Under the pieces are notes generated by a model. That model did no database searches, was not told where the DNA came from, and saw only the letters and a list, made by a program, of their open reading frames with translations. A stretch of 64,000 nucleotides of DNA from Agarivorans gilvus (GTDB lineage: Bacteria > Pseudomonadota > Gammaproteobacteria > Enterobacterales > Celerinatantimonadaceae): contig NZ_CP013021.1 in NCBI RefSeq assembly GCF_001420915.1, positions 692,001-756,000 on the forward strand. Reading direction: 5' to 3'. Both the position numbers and the translations under genes were made by a program. Positions within the stretch are counted from its first letter, which is position 1; each line of letters begins with the position of its first letter. Below, piece by piece: positions 1-9,056 of the stretch.

Positions 1-260
1 TCAGGCGCACCGCGATTCAAGGTGATTTCAACAAAAACCAACAGTGAGGCGTCCAAGTACTGAGGGTTTAAAATGGCAGTGTAACCAGTGATGTAACCTT
101 GGCGCTCTAGGCGTCTAACTCGTTCTAGGCAAGGCGTTGGACTTAAGCCCACGCGTTTTGACAGTTCCACATTTGATATGCGGCCATCTTTTTGCAACTC
201 ATTTAATATGTTGCGATCAATACGATCCAGTTCCTTCATTGGTCGACCTTTTGCTTCCAT
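1..260 (-). CDS. lrp: Leucine-responsive regulator Lrp, N-terminal part (cut by window edge)
   Basis: Translating the minus strand from the ATG at 260 gives 86 codons before the window edge. The protein is nearly identical in pattern to E. coli Lrp: the HTH region reads LDRIDRNILNELQKDGRISN followed by VELSKRVGLSPTPCLERVRR, and the start of the RAM domain reads LDASLLVFVEITLNRGAP. Lrp is a global feast/famine regulator that binds leucine and forms octamers or hexadecamers. It lies divergent from trxB, as in enterobacteria and Vibrio, which supports orthology. Only the DNA-binding half and the first strand of the ligand domain are visible. Confidence 0.96.
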   Translation of the reverse strand, partial: MEAKGRPMKELDRIDRNILNELQKDGRISNVELSKRVGLSPTPCLERVRRLERQGYITGYTAILNPQYLDASLLVFVEITLNRGAP

Positions 261-682
261 TAGTGGTGATACAGTTATAGTCCCTAAGTACACCAAGTTG
301 TGTTGACTAATTATGCATAATCCATCGAAGAAATTTGCATAACTAATGTGGCGCTCCCTTCCCACATAAATAAGTCATTCCAAGCGAGATGCAGAGCTAA
401 AACCCAAGCGCATAGTGTTTTATAAACTTTTGTTTTATCCCTAGGCATTATTTATTCCACAAAATTCACGCACTATCAAGTAAAAAACCGAATTAATGGC
501 TAGATAAATACGCATATCCATATAAAGTTTTATTATTTGTTGCAAAGCGTAAAGCCTATTATGCTGTTTAAGATGAGATAGGTGGCTTCATATCAACAAC
601 GAAATTTTAACAAACTAACGCTTGATATCAATTTATATACCCTCATATAACAAACAAAGACTATTAAGGAATTGCATCAACC
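261..682. promoter_or_regulatory. lrp-trxB divergent intergenic region
   Basis: This is 422 bases without a convincing ORF between the divergent lrp and trxB starts. It is AT-rich, especially 470-660, as expected for promoters and for Lrp autoregulatory sites, which are known upstream of lrp in other gammaproteobacteria. I could not single out a specific promoter or operator by eye. Confidence 0.4.
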
Positions 683-1639
683 ATGAGTAACGCCAAGCAC
701 CATAAGCTAATCATCTTAGGCTCAGGCCCCGCGGGCTACACCGCCGCTGTATATGCAGCTCGAGCCAACCTAAACCCTTTGCTCATTACGGGTATCCAGC
801 AAGGTGGACAGCTAACCACTACCACTGAAGTGGAAAACTGGCCTGGTGATGCCGAAGGCTTAACCGGCCCTGGACTTATGGAACGTATGCAAGCCCATGC
901 TGAAAAGTTTGAAACCGAAATCGTGTTCGACCATATAAATGAAGTCGATTTCCAGCAAAAGCCTTATAAGCTAAAAGGTGACAGCGCAGAGTACACTTGT
1001 GATGCCTTAATCATCGCAACCGGTGCCTCAGCCAAGTACTTAGGTCTGCCCTCTGAAGATGCCTTTAAAGGTAAGGGTGTATCGGCCTGTGCCACTTGTG
1101 ATGGCTTCTTCTATCGCAATCAAAAAGTAGCGGTTGTCGGTGGCGGTAATACCGCGGTTGAAGAAGCTTTATACTTATCTAATATCGCTTCTGAAGTGCA
1201 CCTTATTCATCGCCGTGAAGAATTTCGTAGTGAAAAAATTCTAACTAAGCGTCTAATGGATAAAGTAGCCAACGGCAACATCGTACTACACCTCAATCAA
1301 ACCCTAGACGAAGTGCTCGGTGACGAGATGGGAGTTACCGCGGTTAGAACCAAAAATGTTGTCGACGGCACCAGCCAAGATATTGAAGTAATGGGCACAT
1401 TTATCGCTATCGGCCATCAACCTAATACCGGTATTTTTGAAGGGCAACTGGCCATGAAAGATGGCTATCTAAGCATTCAATCTGGCACCGAAGGTAATGC
1501 TACCCAGACTAGCATACCTGGTATTTTTGCCGCAGGCGATGTGGCTGACCACATCTATCGCCAAGCCATTACCTCTGCTGGTGCAGGTTGTATGGCGGCC
1601 TTAGATGCTGAGCGCTATCTCGATAGCCTAAACGATTAA
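683..1639 (+). CDS. trxB: Thioredoxin reductase
   Basis: NADPH-dependent flavoprotein that reduces thioredoxin in the cytoplasm. The 318-aa protein has the usual length. It shows the N-terminal FAD-binding GSGPAGYTAAVYAARA motif (about residues 13-28), the redox-active CATC pair (about 136-139), the NADPH-binding GGGNTAVEEA motif and the C-terminal GIFAAGDVAD FAD motif. The start ATG at 683 lies just upstream of the FAD motif, matching the family. In E. coli cydDC separates trxB from aat; here aat follows directly, beyond a terminator, so trxB is probably monocistronic. Confidence 0.98.
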   Translation: MSNAKHHKLIILGSGPAGYTAAVYAARANLNPLLITGIQQGGQLTTTTEVENWPGDAEGLTGPGLMERMQAHAEKFETEIVFDHINEVDFQQKPYKLKGDSAEYTCDALIIATGASAKYLGLPSEDAFKGKGVSACATCDGFFYRNQKVAVVGGGNTAVEEALYLSNIASEVHLIHRREEFRSEKILTKRLMDKVANGNIVLHLNQTLDEVLGDEMGVTAVRTKNVVDGTSQDIEVMGTFIAIGHQPNTGIFEGQLAMKDGYLSIQSGTEGNATQTSIPGIFAAGDVADHIYRQAITSAGAGCMAALDAERYLDSLND

Positions 1640-1651
1640 GTCCTTATTATT

Positions 1652-1676
1652 AAGCCGGTTAAATAACCGGCTTTTT
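1652..1676 (+). terminator. Rho-independent terminator of trxB
   Basis: An AAGCCGGTTA arm and its exact complement (TAACCGGCTT) flank a short AAA/AA loop and run into a T tract. It sits 12 nt after the trxB stop codon. Confidence 0.9.
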
Positions 1677-1739
1677 ATTGTTTCACCCTAAACAATTGTT
1701 GATATAATTAATAAATATAAAATGTAGACATGGCTATTT

Positions 1740-2444
1740 GTGTATCCTGAAATATTAGAACTTAATCGCCCGTTTCCCCCACCCCATAAAGCATTGGCAG
1801 AGCCCAACGGCTTATTAGCAATAGGCGCAGATTTAAGCCCACAACGTTTGATAAGCGCTTATCAATCTGGCATTTTCCCTTGGTTTAGTGACGACCAACC
1901 GGTGTTATGGTGGAGCCCAGACCCACGTATTGGCTTAGCGCTAAAATCCCATCACATCAGTAAAAGCATGCGCAAACTGATCCGTAAAACTCAATTAACG
2001 GTCAGCTTGAATATGGCTTTTGAGCAAGTCATTCAGTTATGTTCGGCGACCCGCGCCAATGAAACGTGGATCAATCAAGACATGATAGCCGCATACAGCA
2101 AATTGCATAAACTAGGACATGCTCATTCAGTAGAGGTATGGCAAGGCCAACACTTAGTCGGTGGCTTATATGGGGTAGCCGTGGGTCAGGTGTTCTGTGG
2201 AGAGTCTATGTTCCACCTAGTGAGCAATGCTTCAAAGCTAGCCTTTCATTTATTTTGCCTACACTTCAAAAATTGCGGAGGGGTATTTATTGATGGTCAA
2301 GTGGAAAACCCCCACTTACTGAGCCTTGGCATGCAACCACTGCCTCGGCAGGAATTTTTAGCGCTACTTCAGCAAGCTAAAGATGCACCAGTTTCAGCCA
2401 ATTGTTGGCAAGTTCAGCGGCTTAAGCCATGCGATTACCTATAG
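1740..2444 (+). CDS. aat: Leucyl/phenylalanyl-tRNA--protein transferase
   Basis: Transfers Leu or Phe from tRNA to N-terminal Arg or Lys of proteins, creating type 2 N-degrons for the ClpS-ClpAP pathway. The 234-aa protein has the family hallmarks EPNGLLAIGADLSP, GIFPWF and LWWSPDPR near the N terminus, and GGLYGVAVGQVFCGESMF in the centre. Translation appears to begin at GTG (1740). The 3' end overlaps the bpt start by 16 nt, so the two transferases are translationally coupled. clpA and clpS, which consume the products, are encoded about 1 kb downstream. Confidence 0.97.
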   Translation: MYPEILELNRPFPPPHKALAEPNGLLAIGADLSPQRLISAYQSGIFPWFSDDQPVLWWSPDPRIGLALKSHHISKSMRKLIRKTQLTVSLNMAFEQVIQLCSATRANETWINQDMIAAYSKLHKLGHAHSVEVWQGQHLVGGLYGVAVGQVFCGESMFHLVSNASKLAFHLFCLHFKNCGGVFIDGQVENPHLLSLGMQPLPRQEFLALLQQAKDAPVSANCWQVQRLKPCDYL

Positions 2445-3112
2445 GATTAACCGCTCCCTCGCCCTGCCCATATTTGCCGGGGCAACAAGAGCAACTCAGT
2501 GTACTGTTATCACAAGCACAGCAAAAAGCGCTGTACTACCAACAGTTGCTCGAGCTCGGGTTTAGACGCAGTGGTGATAGCCTATATGCACCTGCCTGCC
2601 CTACTTGCTCACAATGCCAATCTCTAAGAGTAAACGTGCAACAGTTTGCCGCAAGCCGTTCACAAAAGCGGATATTAAACAAAGCATCCTCAGTATCACA
2701 CGAATGGCATCAACAGCTTAACGATGAAGATTACCGTTTATTCGCCCGCTACATTGAGGCTCGCCATAAAGACGGCCCGATGTACCCAACTAGCCGCAAA
2801 GTGTTCGATGACTTTTTAGGCGCAAGCTGGTCTACTACTCGCTACTTAAAACTCTATCATCAACAGCAACTGATCGCGGTTTGTGTTTGTGACGTTTTGC
2901 CGCAGGCGTTAAGCGCCGTATATACCTTTTTTGAGCCCACTTTGACGCACTTATCTTTAGGCCGTTTAGCCGTTTTAAGACAAATAGAACATGCCAATAA
3001 AGCCAATAAAACTTGGCTTTACCTCGGCTTCCAGATCGATGCTTGCCAAAAAATGAACTACAAAAGCCACTATTTACCTAATCAACGATATATTGAAGGG
3101 AAATGGCAATAG
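2429..3112 (+). CDS. bpt: Aspartate/glutamate leucyltransferase
   Basis: A GNAT-fold aminoacyl-tRNA-protein transferase related to eukaryotic ATE1; bacterial Bpt adds Leu to N-terminal Asp or Glu. The 227-aa protein has the expected N-terminal CPYLPGQQEQ segment, the CPTCSQC cysteine cluster (about residues 55-62), and C-terminal YLGFQIDACQKMNYKSHY. E. coli lacks this gene, but Vibrio, Shewanella and many other gammaproteobacteria carry it beside aat. It overlaps aat by 16 nt, and together they cover acidic and basic N-termini for the Clp N-degron route. Confidence 0.96.
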   Translation: MRLPIGLTAPSPCPYLPGQQEQLSVLLSQAQQKALYYQQLLELGFRRSGDSLYAPACPTCSQCQSLRVNVQQFAASRSQKRILNKASSVSHEWHQQLNDEDYRLFARYIEARHKDGPMYPTSRKVFDDFLGASWSTTRYLKLYHQQQLIAVCVCDVLPQALSAVYTFFEPTLTHLSLGRLAVLRQIEHANKANKTWLYLGFQIDACQKMNYKSHYLPNQRYIEGKWQ

Positions 3113-3195
3113 TTTTAGCGGATAAACTTTACACAAGGCAGTAAATCTGGCATTCTCCTTGCGTTTTTATAAGTGCGTGTCAAACAGAGGACTCA

Positions 3196-3414
3196 ATGGC
3201 GAAAGAAGACAATATTGAAATGCAAGGCACAGTGTTAGATACCTTGCCTAACACAATGTTCCGTGTAGAACTAGAAAACGGACATGTTGTTACTGCCCAC
3301 ATTTCTGGAAAAATGCGCAAGAATTACATCCGCATTTTAACTGGAGATAAAGTTACGGTTCAATTAACACCGTACGACTTGTCAAAAGGGCGCATTGTTT
3401 TCCGCGCGCGCTAA
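3196..3414 (+). CDS. infA: Translation initiation factor IF-1
   Basis: The 72-aa OB-fold protein MAKEDNIEMQGTVLDTLPNT onward matches IF-1 in length and sequence, including the MRKNYIRILTGDKVTVQLTPYD core. It binds the ribosomal A site during initiation. It follows bpt by 83 nt, as in related genomes, and ends at a strong bidirectional terminator. Confidence 0.98.
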   Translation: MAKEDNIEMQGTVLDTLPNTMFRVELENGHVVTAHISGKMRKNYIRILTGDKVTVQLTPYDLSKGRIVFRAR

Positions 3415-3442
3415 TACGCTCCATTCGCAAAGTATTACTATT

Positions 3443-3470
3443 AAAAAGCCAGCTTTAAGCTGGCTTTTTA
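3443..3470. terminator. Bidirectional terminator between infA and clpA
   Basis: AAAAAGCCAGCTT, a two-base loop (TA overlapping the arms) and AAGCTGGCTTTTT form a stem with T tracts on both strands. It can serve infA (plus) and clpA (minus). Confidence 0.92.
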
Positions 3471-3491
3471 GCTTAACGAGGCTCAATCGAG

Positions 3492-5741
3492 TTATACCTC
3501 TGCAACTTCATCTTCATATTGAAAATCAAGTTTACCGTCTTTAAGACTTACATCCACATGACCACCGTGGTTTAAGCGGCCAAACAGAATTTCGTTAGCC
3601 AATGGCTTACGTAATTGCTCACGGATAACCCGCGCCATTGGCCTCGCCCCCATAGCTTTATCGTAACCCTGTTCAGACAACCATTGACGGGCATCAGAAT
3701 CAACTTCCATTGACACACCATTGGCATCCAACTGAGCTTGTAACTCAACAATGAATTTATCCACCACCTGCTCAATGATTTCTTCGTTAAGATGGTTGAA
3801 CCAAATGATGTTGTCGAGGCGATTGCGGAACTCAGGAGCAAAAATACGATTGATTTCATCCATCGCATCAAAGCTCATATCCTGTTCTTTAAAACCAATG
3901 GCGGTTTTCTGAGTTTCTTTAACCCCAGCGTTACTGGTCATCACTAAAATAACGTTACGGAAATCGGCATGACGACCATTGTTGTCAGTTAAGGTGCCGT
4001 GATCCATCACCTGTAACAATAGGTTGAACACATCTTCATGGGCTTTTTCAATCTCATCTAGCAATACCACACAATGAGGATGCTTCAGCACTGCGTCAGT
4101 CAATAGACCACCTTGATCGTAACCAACATAACCTGGAGGTGCACCAATCAGTCTGGATACGGCGTGTCGCTCCATATACTCCGACATATCAAAGCGGATA
4201 AGCTCTACACCAAGCGCTTTAGCCAACTGTTGGGTGACTTCGGTTTTACCAACGCCGGTAGGACCAGCAAATAGGAACGAACCCACGGGTTTTTGCTCTG
4301 CGCCCAAGCCAGAACGATTTAAGCGAATCGCATCAACTAACACATCAATGGCCTGATCTTGACCAAATACCACCATTTTGAGGGTTTCATTCAAGCTACG
4401 TAAAGTTTCACGATCAGAAGAAGAGACTTTTGCTTCAGGGATCCGTGCAATTTTGGCAACTATTGCCTCAATATCGGCAGTACCAATGGTTTTTTTACGT
4501 CTGCTGGCTGGCAACATCCGCATACTCGCCCCAGCTTCATCAATCACATCGATGGCTTTATCGGGCAAATGTCGCTCATTAATATATTTAGCCGCTAATT
4601 CTGCCGCACTACGCATGGCTTGCTTGGTATAACGCACGTCGTGGTGAGCCTCGTAGCGACTCTTTAAGCCGAGTAAGATCTTAGTGGTATCTTCTACCGT
4701 TGGCTCCACTACATCGATTTTTTGGAAACGGCGAGCTAAGGCGCGGTCTTTCTCAAAAATCTGGTTATATTCTTGGTAAGTGGTAGAGCCAACACAACGT
4801 AACAAGCCATTGCTCAATAGAGGCTTAATCAAGTTAGCTGCGTCCAATTGGCCGCCAGACGCCGCCCCTGCTCCAATAATGGTATGAATTTCATCAATGA
4901 ATAGAATGGCGTTTTCGGCATTTTCTAACTGCTTGAGCAAGGCTTTAAAACGTTTTTCAAAATCACCACGATACTTAGTCCCCGCCAATAAAGAACCAAT
5001 ATCCAAAGAATAGATAGTGGCATCTTTAATTACCTCAGGAACGTCTTCGTGCACAATGCGGTAGGCTAAGCCTTCGGCAATTGCTGTTTTACCCACACCA
5101 GCTTCACCCACCAACAAGGGATTATTTTTACGGCGGCGACACAATACCTGAATGGTACGAGACAACTCTTTATCACGGCCTATCAGTGGATCAATTTTAC
5201 CTTTAAGCACCAACTGGTTAAGGTTGCTAGCAAAACTCTCTAGTTGTTTCACTTCTTCCGATTGAGCTTCACTATCCACCTGATTTTGTTCTGAGTTTGG
5301 CTCTTCATCTTTGCGAATGCCATGAGAAATAAAGTTCACCACATCAAGGCGACTAATATCGGCTTTTTTAAGGAAATACACCGCTTGGCTTTCTTGCTCG
5401 CTGAATATGGCCACTAACACATTAGCACCACTCACTTCGCTATTGCCTGACGACTGCACATGGAACACGGCGCGCTGCAATACTCGCTGGAAACCTAAAG
5501 TAGGCTGAGTTTCTCTCTCCCCATCATCTTCAGGAATAACAGGGGTGGTCTGCTCGATAAAACTGCTGAGTTCTTGACTTAACTGATGCAGATTGGCGCC
5601 ACAGGCTAATAAGGCTTCTTTTGCGGCGGCATTTTCTAATAAGGCTAATAACAGGTGTTCCACTGTCATGAATTCGTGCTGTTGCTGTCTTGCTTCTTTA
5701 AACGCTTGATTTAACGTTTGTTCCAACTCTTTATTTAGCAT
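3492..5741 (-). CDS. clpA: ATP-dependent Clp protease ATP-binding subunit ClpA
   Basis: AAA+ unfoldase that feeds substrates to ClpP. The roughly 749-aa product has the Clp N domain that binds ClpS, a first AAA module with GEAGVGKTAIAEGLA, and a second with GPTGVGKTEVTQQLA and VVLLDEIEKAH. The open frame extends to 5762, but I prefer the ATG at 5741: MLNKELEQ matches ClpA N-termini and AGGGGG lies 7 nt upstream. clpS lies 35 nt upstream on the same strand, so the two are co-transcribed. Confidence 0.97.
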   Translation of the reverse strand: MLNKELEQTLNQAFKEARQQQHEFMTVEHLLLALLENAAAKEALLACGANLHQLSQELSSFIEQTTPVIPEDDGERETQPTLGFQRVLQRAVFHVQSSGNSEVSGANVLVAIFSEQESQAVYFLKKADISRLDVVNFISHGIRKDEEPNSEQNQVDSEAQSEEVKQLESFASNLNQLVLKGKIDPLIGRDKELSRTIQVLCRRRKNNPLLVGEAGVGKTAIAEGLAYRIVHEDVPEVIKDATIYSLDIGSLLAGTKYRGDFEKRFKALLKQLENAENAILFIDEIHTIIGAGAASGGQLDAANLIKPLLSNGLLRCVGSTTYQEYNQIFEKDRALARRFQKIDVVEPTVEDTTKILLGLKSRYEAHHDVRYTKQAMRSAAELAAKYINERHLPDKAIDVIDEAGASMRMLPASRRKKTIGTADIEAIVAKIARIPEAKVSSSDRETLRSLNETLKMVVFGQDQAIDVLVDAIRLNRSGLGAEQKPVGSFLFAGPTGVGKTEVTQQLAKALGVELIRFDMSEYMERHAVSRLIGAPPGYVGYDQGGLLTDAVLKHPHCVVLLDEIEKAHEDVFNLLLQVMDHGTLTDNNGRHADFRNVILVMTSNAGVKETQKTAIGFKEQDMSFDAMDEINRIFAPEFRNRLDNIIWFNHLNEEIIEQVVDKFIVELQAQLDANGVSMEVDSDARQWLSEQGYDKAMGARPMARVIREQLRKPLANEILFGRLNHGGHVDVSLKDGKLDFQYEDEVAEV

Positions 5742-5776
5742 ACATAGGCCCCCTAAAGACAATCAATACTACTTAA

Positions 5777-6094
5777 CTAAGCCTTCTCCATGGTGCACAT
5801 CAATGGATGGTCATTTTGCTTGGCATAGCTATTTACTTGTGCAGCTTTGGTTTCAGCTACTTCGGCCGTAAAAACCCCACAAACTCCTTTCCCTTTGTAG
5901 TGAATGGTCAACATAACTTGGGTTGCTTTGTCCAACTCCATATTAAAAAACAACTGCAACACCTCAATAACAAACTCCATAGGAGTATAGTCATCATTAT
6001 TCAAAACCACCTTATACATTGGTGGGGGGGCAGTCTTACTTTCCGCTTCTTTGACTATTTCTTCAATATCTAGCCAATCTGATAATTTACTCAT
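5777..6094 (-). CDS. clpS: ClpA adaptor ClpS
   Basis: N-degron recognition adaptor that binds the ClpA N domain. The 105-aa protein carries VVLNNDDYTPMEFVIEVL (the substrate pocket region with NDDYTPM), and VHYKGKGVCG-like HYKGKGVCGVF. Length and motifs are canonical. It is first in the clpS-clpA operon and divergent from cspD, the arrangement also seen in E. coli. Confidence 0.97.
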   Translation of the reverse strand: MSKLSDWLDIEEIVKEAESKTAPPPMYKVVLNNDDYTPMEFVIEVLQLFFNMELDKATQVMLTIHYKGKGVCGVFTAEVAETKAAQVNSYAKQNDHPLMCTMEKA

Positions 6095-6297
6095 AACAAC
6101 TATAGTGGTTAAAACACAACTCTATTCTCAACATAACGTCTTTGACTTAACAAGGCTAGTAGAAAAATACATTCAAAACTTGACTGTAGTAAATATTTTA
6201 CTAAATTGTTAAACAACTGACTCTAAGTTGGCTCAAAAGCGAGCAACTCGGTTAGTTCGAATTAGTATGGTAGGTAAACATTATAGGGATATGTCGT

Positions 6298-6513
6298 ATG
6301 CCAAGCGGAACAGTTAAGTGGTTTAACAACGCAAAAGGATTTGGTTTTATTTGCCCGGATACCGGTGGAGAAGATATCTTCGCTCACTATTCGACCATTC
6401 AAATGGAAGGGTACCGCACCTTAAAAGCTGGACAGTCAGTTCAGTTTGAAACTCAGCAAGGGCCTAAGGGTAGCCATGCAGTGAGTATTGTTTTTGACGA
6501 CAGTCAAAAATAG
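6298..6513 (+). CDS. cspD: Cold-shock-domain protein CspD
   Basis: A 71-aa single cold-shock domain with the RNP1-type motif KGFGFI and the DIFAHYS RNP2-like motif. CspD is a stationary-phase, replication-inhibiting member of the family in E. coli, and this gene has the same position, divergent from clpS. The identification as CspD rather than another Csp rests on that synteny. A terminator follows. Confidence 0.92.
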   Translation: MPSGTVKWFNNAKGFGFICPDTGGEDIFAHYSTIQMEGYRTLKAGQSVQFETQQGPKGSHAVSIVFDDSQK

Positions 6514-6532
6514 CCCTTTAAGTTAAACCAAC

Positions 6533-6563
6533 AAAAATGCCAGCTAAATGCTGGCATTTTTTT
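6533..6563. terminator. Bidirectional terminator between cspD and icd
   Basis: AAAAATGCCAGC and GCTGGCATTTTTTT form a strong stem around a TAAAT loop with T tracts on both strands, placed between convergent cspD and icd. Confidence 0.92.
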
Positions 6564-6617
6564 AAGCTTTAACTCTGAGCATAAACGCGACTAGCAGATA
6601 TGCTCAGCATTGACTCG

Positions 6618-8840
6618 CTACTTAAGGCTGTCAATCACTTCATTGAAAATTGGGCTTGGGCGCATTGCTGCTGCCGCTTTTTCACGATTAGGTTGGTAGT
6701 AACCACCAATATCAACCGACGGTCCTTGAGCGGCATTAAGTTGCTCTACAATCGCCTCTTCTTCAGCAGCTAGTTTTTCAGCAACAGCGGCAAAACTTGC
6801 TTGTAGTTGCGGATCTTCAGTTTGCTCAGCCAAGCACTGTGCCCAATATAAGCTCAAGTAGAAATGGCTACCGCGGTTATCCAACTCGTTAACCTTGCGC
6901 GAAGGCGACTTATTTTGATCAAGGAAAATGCCCGTAGCCTTATCCAAAGTACTCGCCAATACGGCGGCTTTTGGATTGTCACTCACCTGACTAAGGTGTT
7001 CTAAGGACGCCGACAAAGCCAAGAACTCACCTAAAGAATCCCAACGAAGGTGATTCTCTTTTTCAAATTGCTGCACATGTTTAGGCGCAGAACCGCCCGC
7101 GCCAGTTTCAAATAAACCGCCGCCGTTCATTAGCGGAACAATCGACAGCATTTTTGCCGAAGTACCTAGCTCTAGAATAGGGAACAAATCAGTCAGATAA
7201 TCACGTAATACGTTACCGGTAACCGAAATGGTATCTAGGCCCTGCTTCACTCTTTCCAAAGAGAACTGGGTTGCCTCGTTTGGCGCCATAATTTGGATGT
7301 CTAGACCAGCAGTATCATGCTCTTGCAAGTAACGCTCAACCTTAGCAATCAACTGTGCGTCGTGGGCACGCTGCGCATCCAACCAGAAAATAGCCGGAGT
7401 ATCGGTTAAACGTGCGCGATTCACCGCCAGTTTCACCCAATCACGAATTGGCGCGTCTTTAACCTGACACATTCTAAAGATATCGCCTTGGCCGACGACT
7501 TGGCTTAATAAAACTTGACCATTTTGATCCACCACTTCAACGGTTCCCGCTGCGGGCACTTCAAAAGTCTTATCATGTGAACCGTATTCTTCAGCTTTTT
7601 GTGCCATCAAACCTACGTTAGCCACCGAACCCATGGTGGTAGGGTTAAATGCGCCATTTTGCTTACAAAAATCGATGGTTTGTTGGTATACACCCGCGTA
7701 GCAACGATCAGGGATCACCGCTTTAGTATCTTGTAGTTTGCCAGCTGCATTCCACATTTGACCTGAAGAGCGAATCATCGCTGGCATAGAAGCATCGATG
7801 ATCACATCGCTAGGCACATGCAAGTTGGTAATGCCTCTATCAGAATCCACCATTGCCAAGCTAGGCGCATCCGCGTAAACCGCATCAATAGCGGCTTTAA
7901 TTTCGGCTTGTTTAGCTTCATCTAAGCTAGCGATTTTGCTGTAAACATCACCAAGACCATTGCTTACATCCACACCAAGCTGAGTAAATAATTCACCGTA
8001 TTTTGTGAATACATCTTTAAAGAAGACTTTCACCACATGACCAAAAATCAGCGGATCAGATACTTTCATCATGGTGGCTTTCATGTGTAAAGAGAACAAC
8101 ACGCCTTTAGCCTTAGCATCGGCAATTTGTGCTTCAATGAAGGAAGCTAGCTCACTCACACTTAAGGCCGCGGCATCAATCACCTCACCGGCTAATACCG
8201 GGAAGGCTTCTTTTAGGGTAATCACCTCGCCCGCTTCGGTTTTAAGTTGAATCGCTACGCTGCCCGCTTCGGCGATAGTGGTGGAAACTTCGCTACCGTA
8301 AAAGTCACCTTGGCTCATGCTAGCAACATGGCTTAATGAGTCTTTAGACCACGCGCCCATAGAATGTGGGTTTTTACGCGCATATTGTTTTACTGAACTA
8401 GGTGCGCGGCGGTCTGAGTTACCTTCGCGTAAGACAGGGTTAACCGCGCTGCCTTTTACTTTGTCGTATTTGGCTTTAACTTCGCGCTCTTGCTCATTAC
8501 TTGGCTCTTCTGGGTAATCTGGAAGCGCATAACCCTGCGCTTGTAGCTCTTTAATCGCCGCTTTAAGCTGAGGAACCGATGCACTGATGTTTGGCAACTT
8601 GATAATATTTGCTTCTGGCTTTTTAGCCAGCTCGCCCAATTCGGCTAGGGCATCAGAAATACGTTGCTGTTCAGTTAAACATTCTGGAAAACTGGCAATA
8701 ATACGACCCGCTAAAGAAATATCACGAGTTTCTACGGCTACGCCGGCAGCATTGGTAAACGCTTGTACAATAGGTAGCAATGAGTACGTGGCCAAGGCTG
8801 GCGCTTCGTCCGTTAAGGTATAAATAATCTTTGACGTCAT
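6618..8840 (-). CDS. icd: NADP-dependent isocitrate dehydrogenase, monomeric type
   Basis: Converts isocitrate to 2-oxoglutarate and CO2 in the TCA cycle. This is the roughly 740-aa monomeric IDH family (Azotobacter/Vibrio type), not the 416-aa dimeric enzyme of E. coli. Visible signatures include LREGNSDRRAP, ARKNPHSMGAWSKDS, SLHMKATMMKVSDP, and LFETGAGGSAPKHVQQF. The frame extends to 8876, but MTSKIIYTLTDEAP at 8840 matches family starts and has AGGGA about 7 nt upstream. It stands alone, divergent from rluE. Confidence 0.97.
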   Translation of the reverse strand: MTSKIIYTLTDEAPALATYSLLPIVQAFTNAAGVAVETRDISLAGRIIASFPECLTEQQRISDALAELGELAKKPEANIIKLPNISASVPQLKAAIKELQAQGYALPDYPEEPSNEQEREVKAKYDKVKGSAVNPVLREGNSDRRAPSSVKQYARKNPHSMGAWSKDSLSHVASMSQGDFYGSEVSTTIAEAGSVAIQLKTEAGEVITLKEAFPVLAGEVIDAAALSVSELASFIEAQIADAKAKGVLFSLHMKATMMKVSDPLIFGHVVKVFFKDVFTKYGELFTQLGVDVSNGLGDVYSKIASLDEAKQAEIKAAIDAVYADAPSLAMVDSDRGITNLHVPSDVIIDASMPAMIRSSGQMWNAAGKLQDTKAVIPDRCYAGVYQQTIDFCKQNGAFNPTTMGSVANVGLMAQKAEEYGSHDKTFEVPAAGTVEVVDQNGQVLLSQVVGQGDIFRMCQVKDAPIRDWVKLAVNRARLTDTPAIFWLDAQRAHDAQLIAKVERYLQEHDTAGLDIQIMAPNEATQFSLERVKQGLDTISVTGNVLRDYLTDLFPILELGTSAKMLSIVPLMNGGGLFETGAGGSAPKHVQQFEKENHLRWDSLGEFLALSASLEHLSQVSDNPKAAVLASTLDKATGIFLDQNKSPSRKVNELDNRGSHFYLSLYWAQCLAEQTEDPQLQASFAAVAEKLAAEEEAIVEQLNAAQGPSVDIGGYYQPNREKAAAAMRPSPIFNEVIDSLK

Positions 8841-9056
8841 GTCGGTCCCTAAAGTTGTGGTTGCTCTCGCTATCACTAGCGATATTTATCGACTTGCTCG
8901 CCTCCGCGAGATGGTTTGTAACAGGGCGTTAAATCCATCATTTGATGACTCATCCCCCCGTTCATCCAATTAATTCGGCCAAAATAATAAACCATTTACA
9001 AACGCATTAACATTGTTTTACTAGTGGTACATCCAATAGCTGTTACAATTGCTTAC

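Noticed and set aside
2383..2565. A 60-codon open frame across the aat-bpt junction
   Set aside because: It is the third frame of the two real, overlapping genes and has no family resemblance.
8317..8823. Plus-strand open frames inside icd
   Set aside because: They lie opposite a highly conserved gene, have no ribosome sites and show no recognisable protein features.
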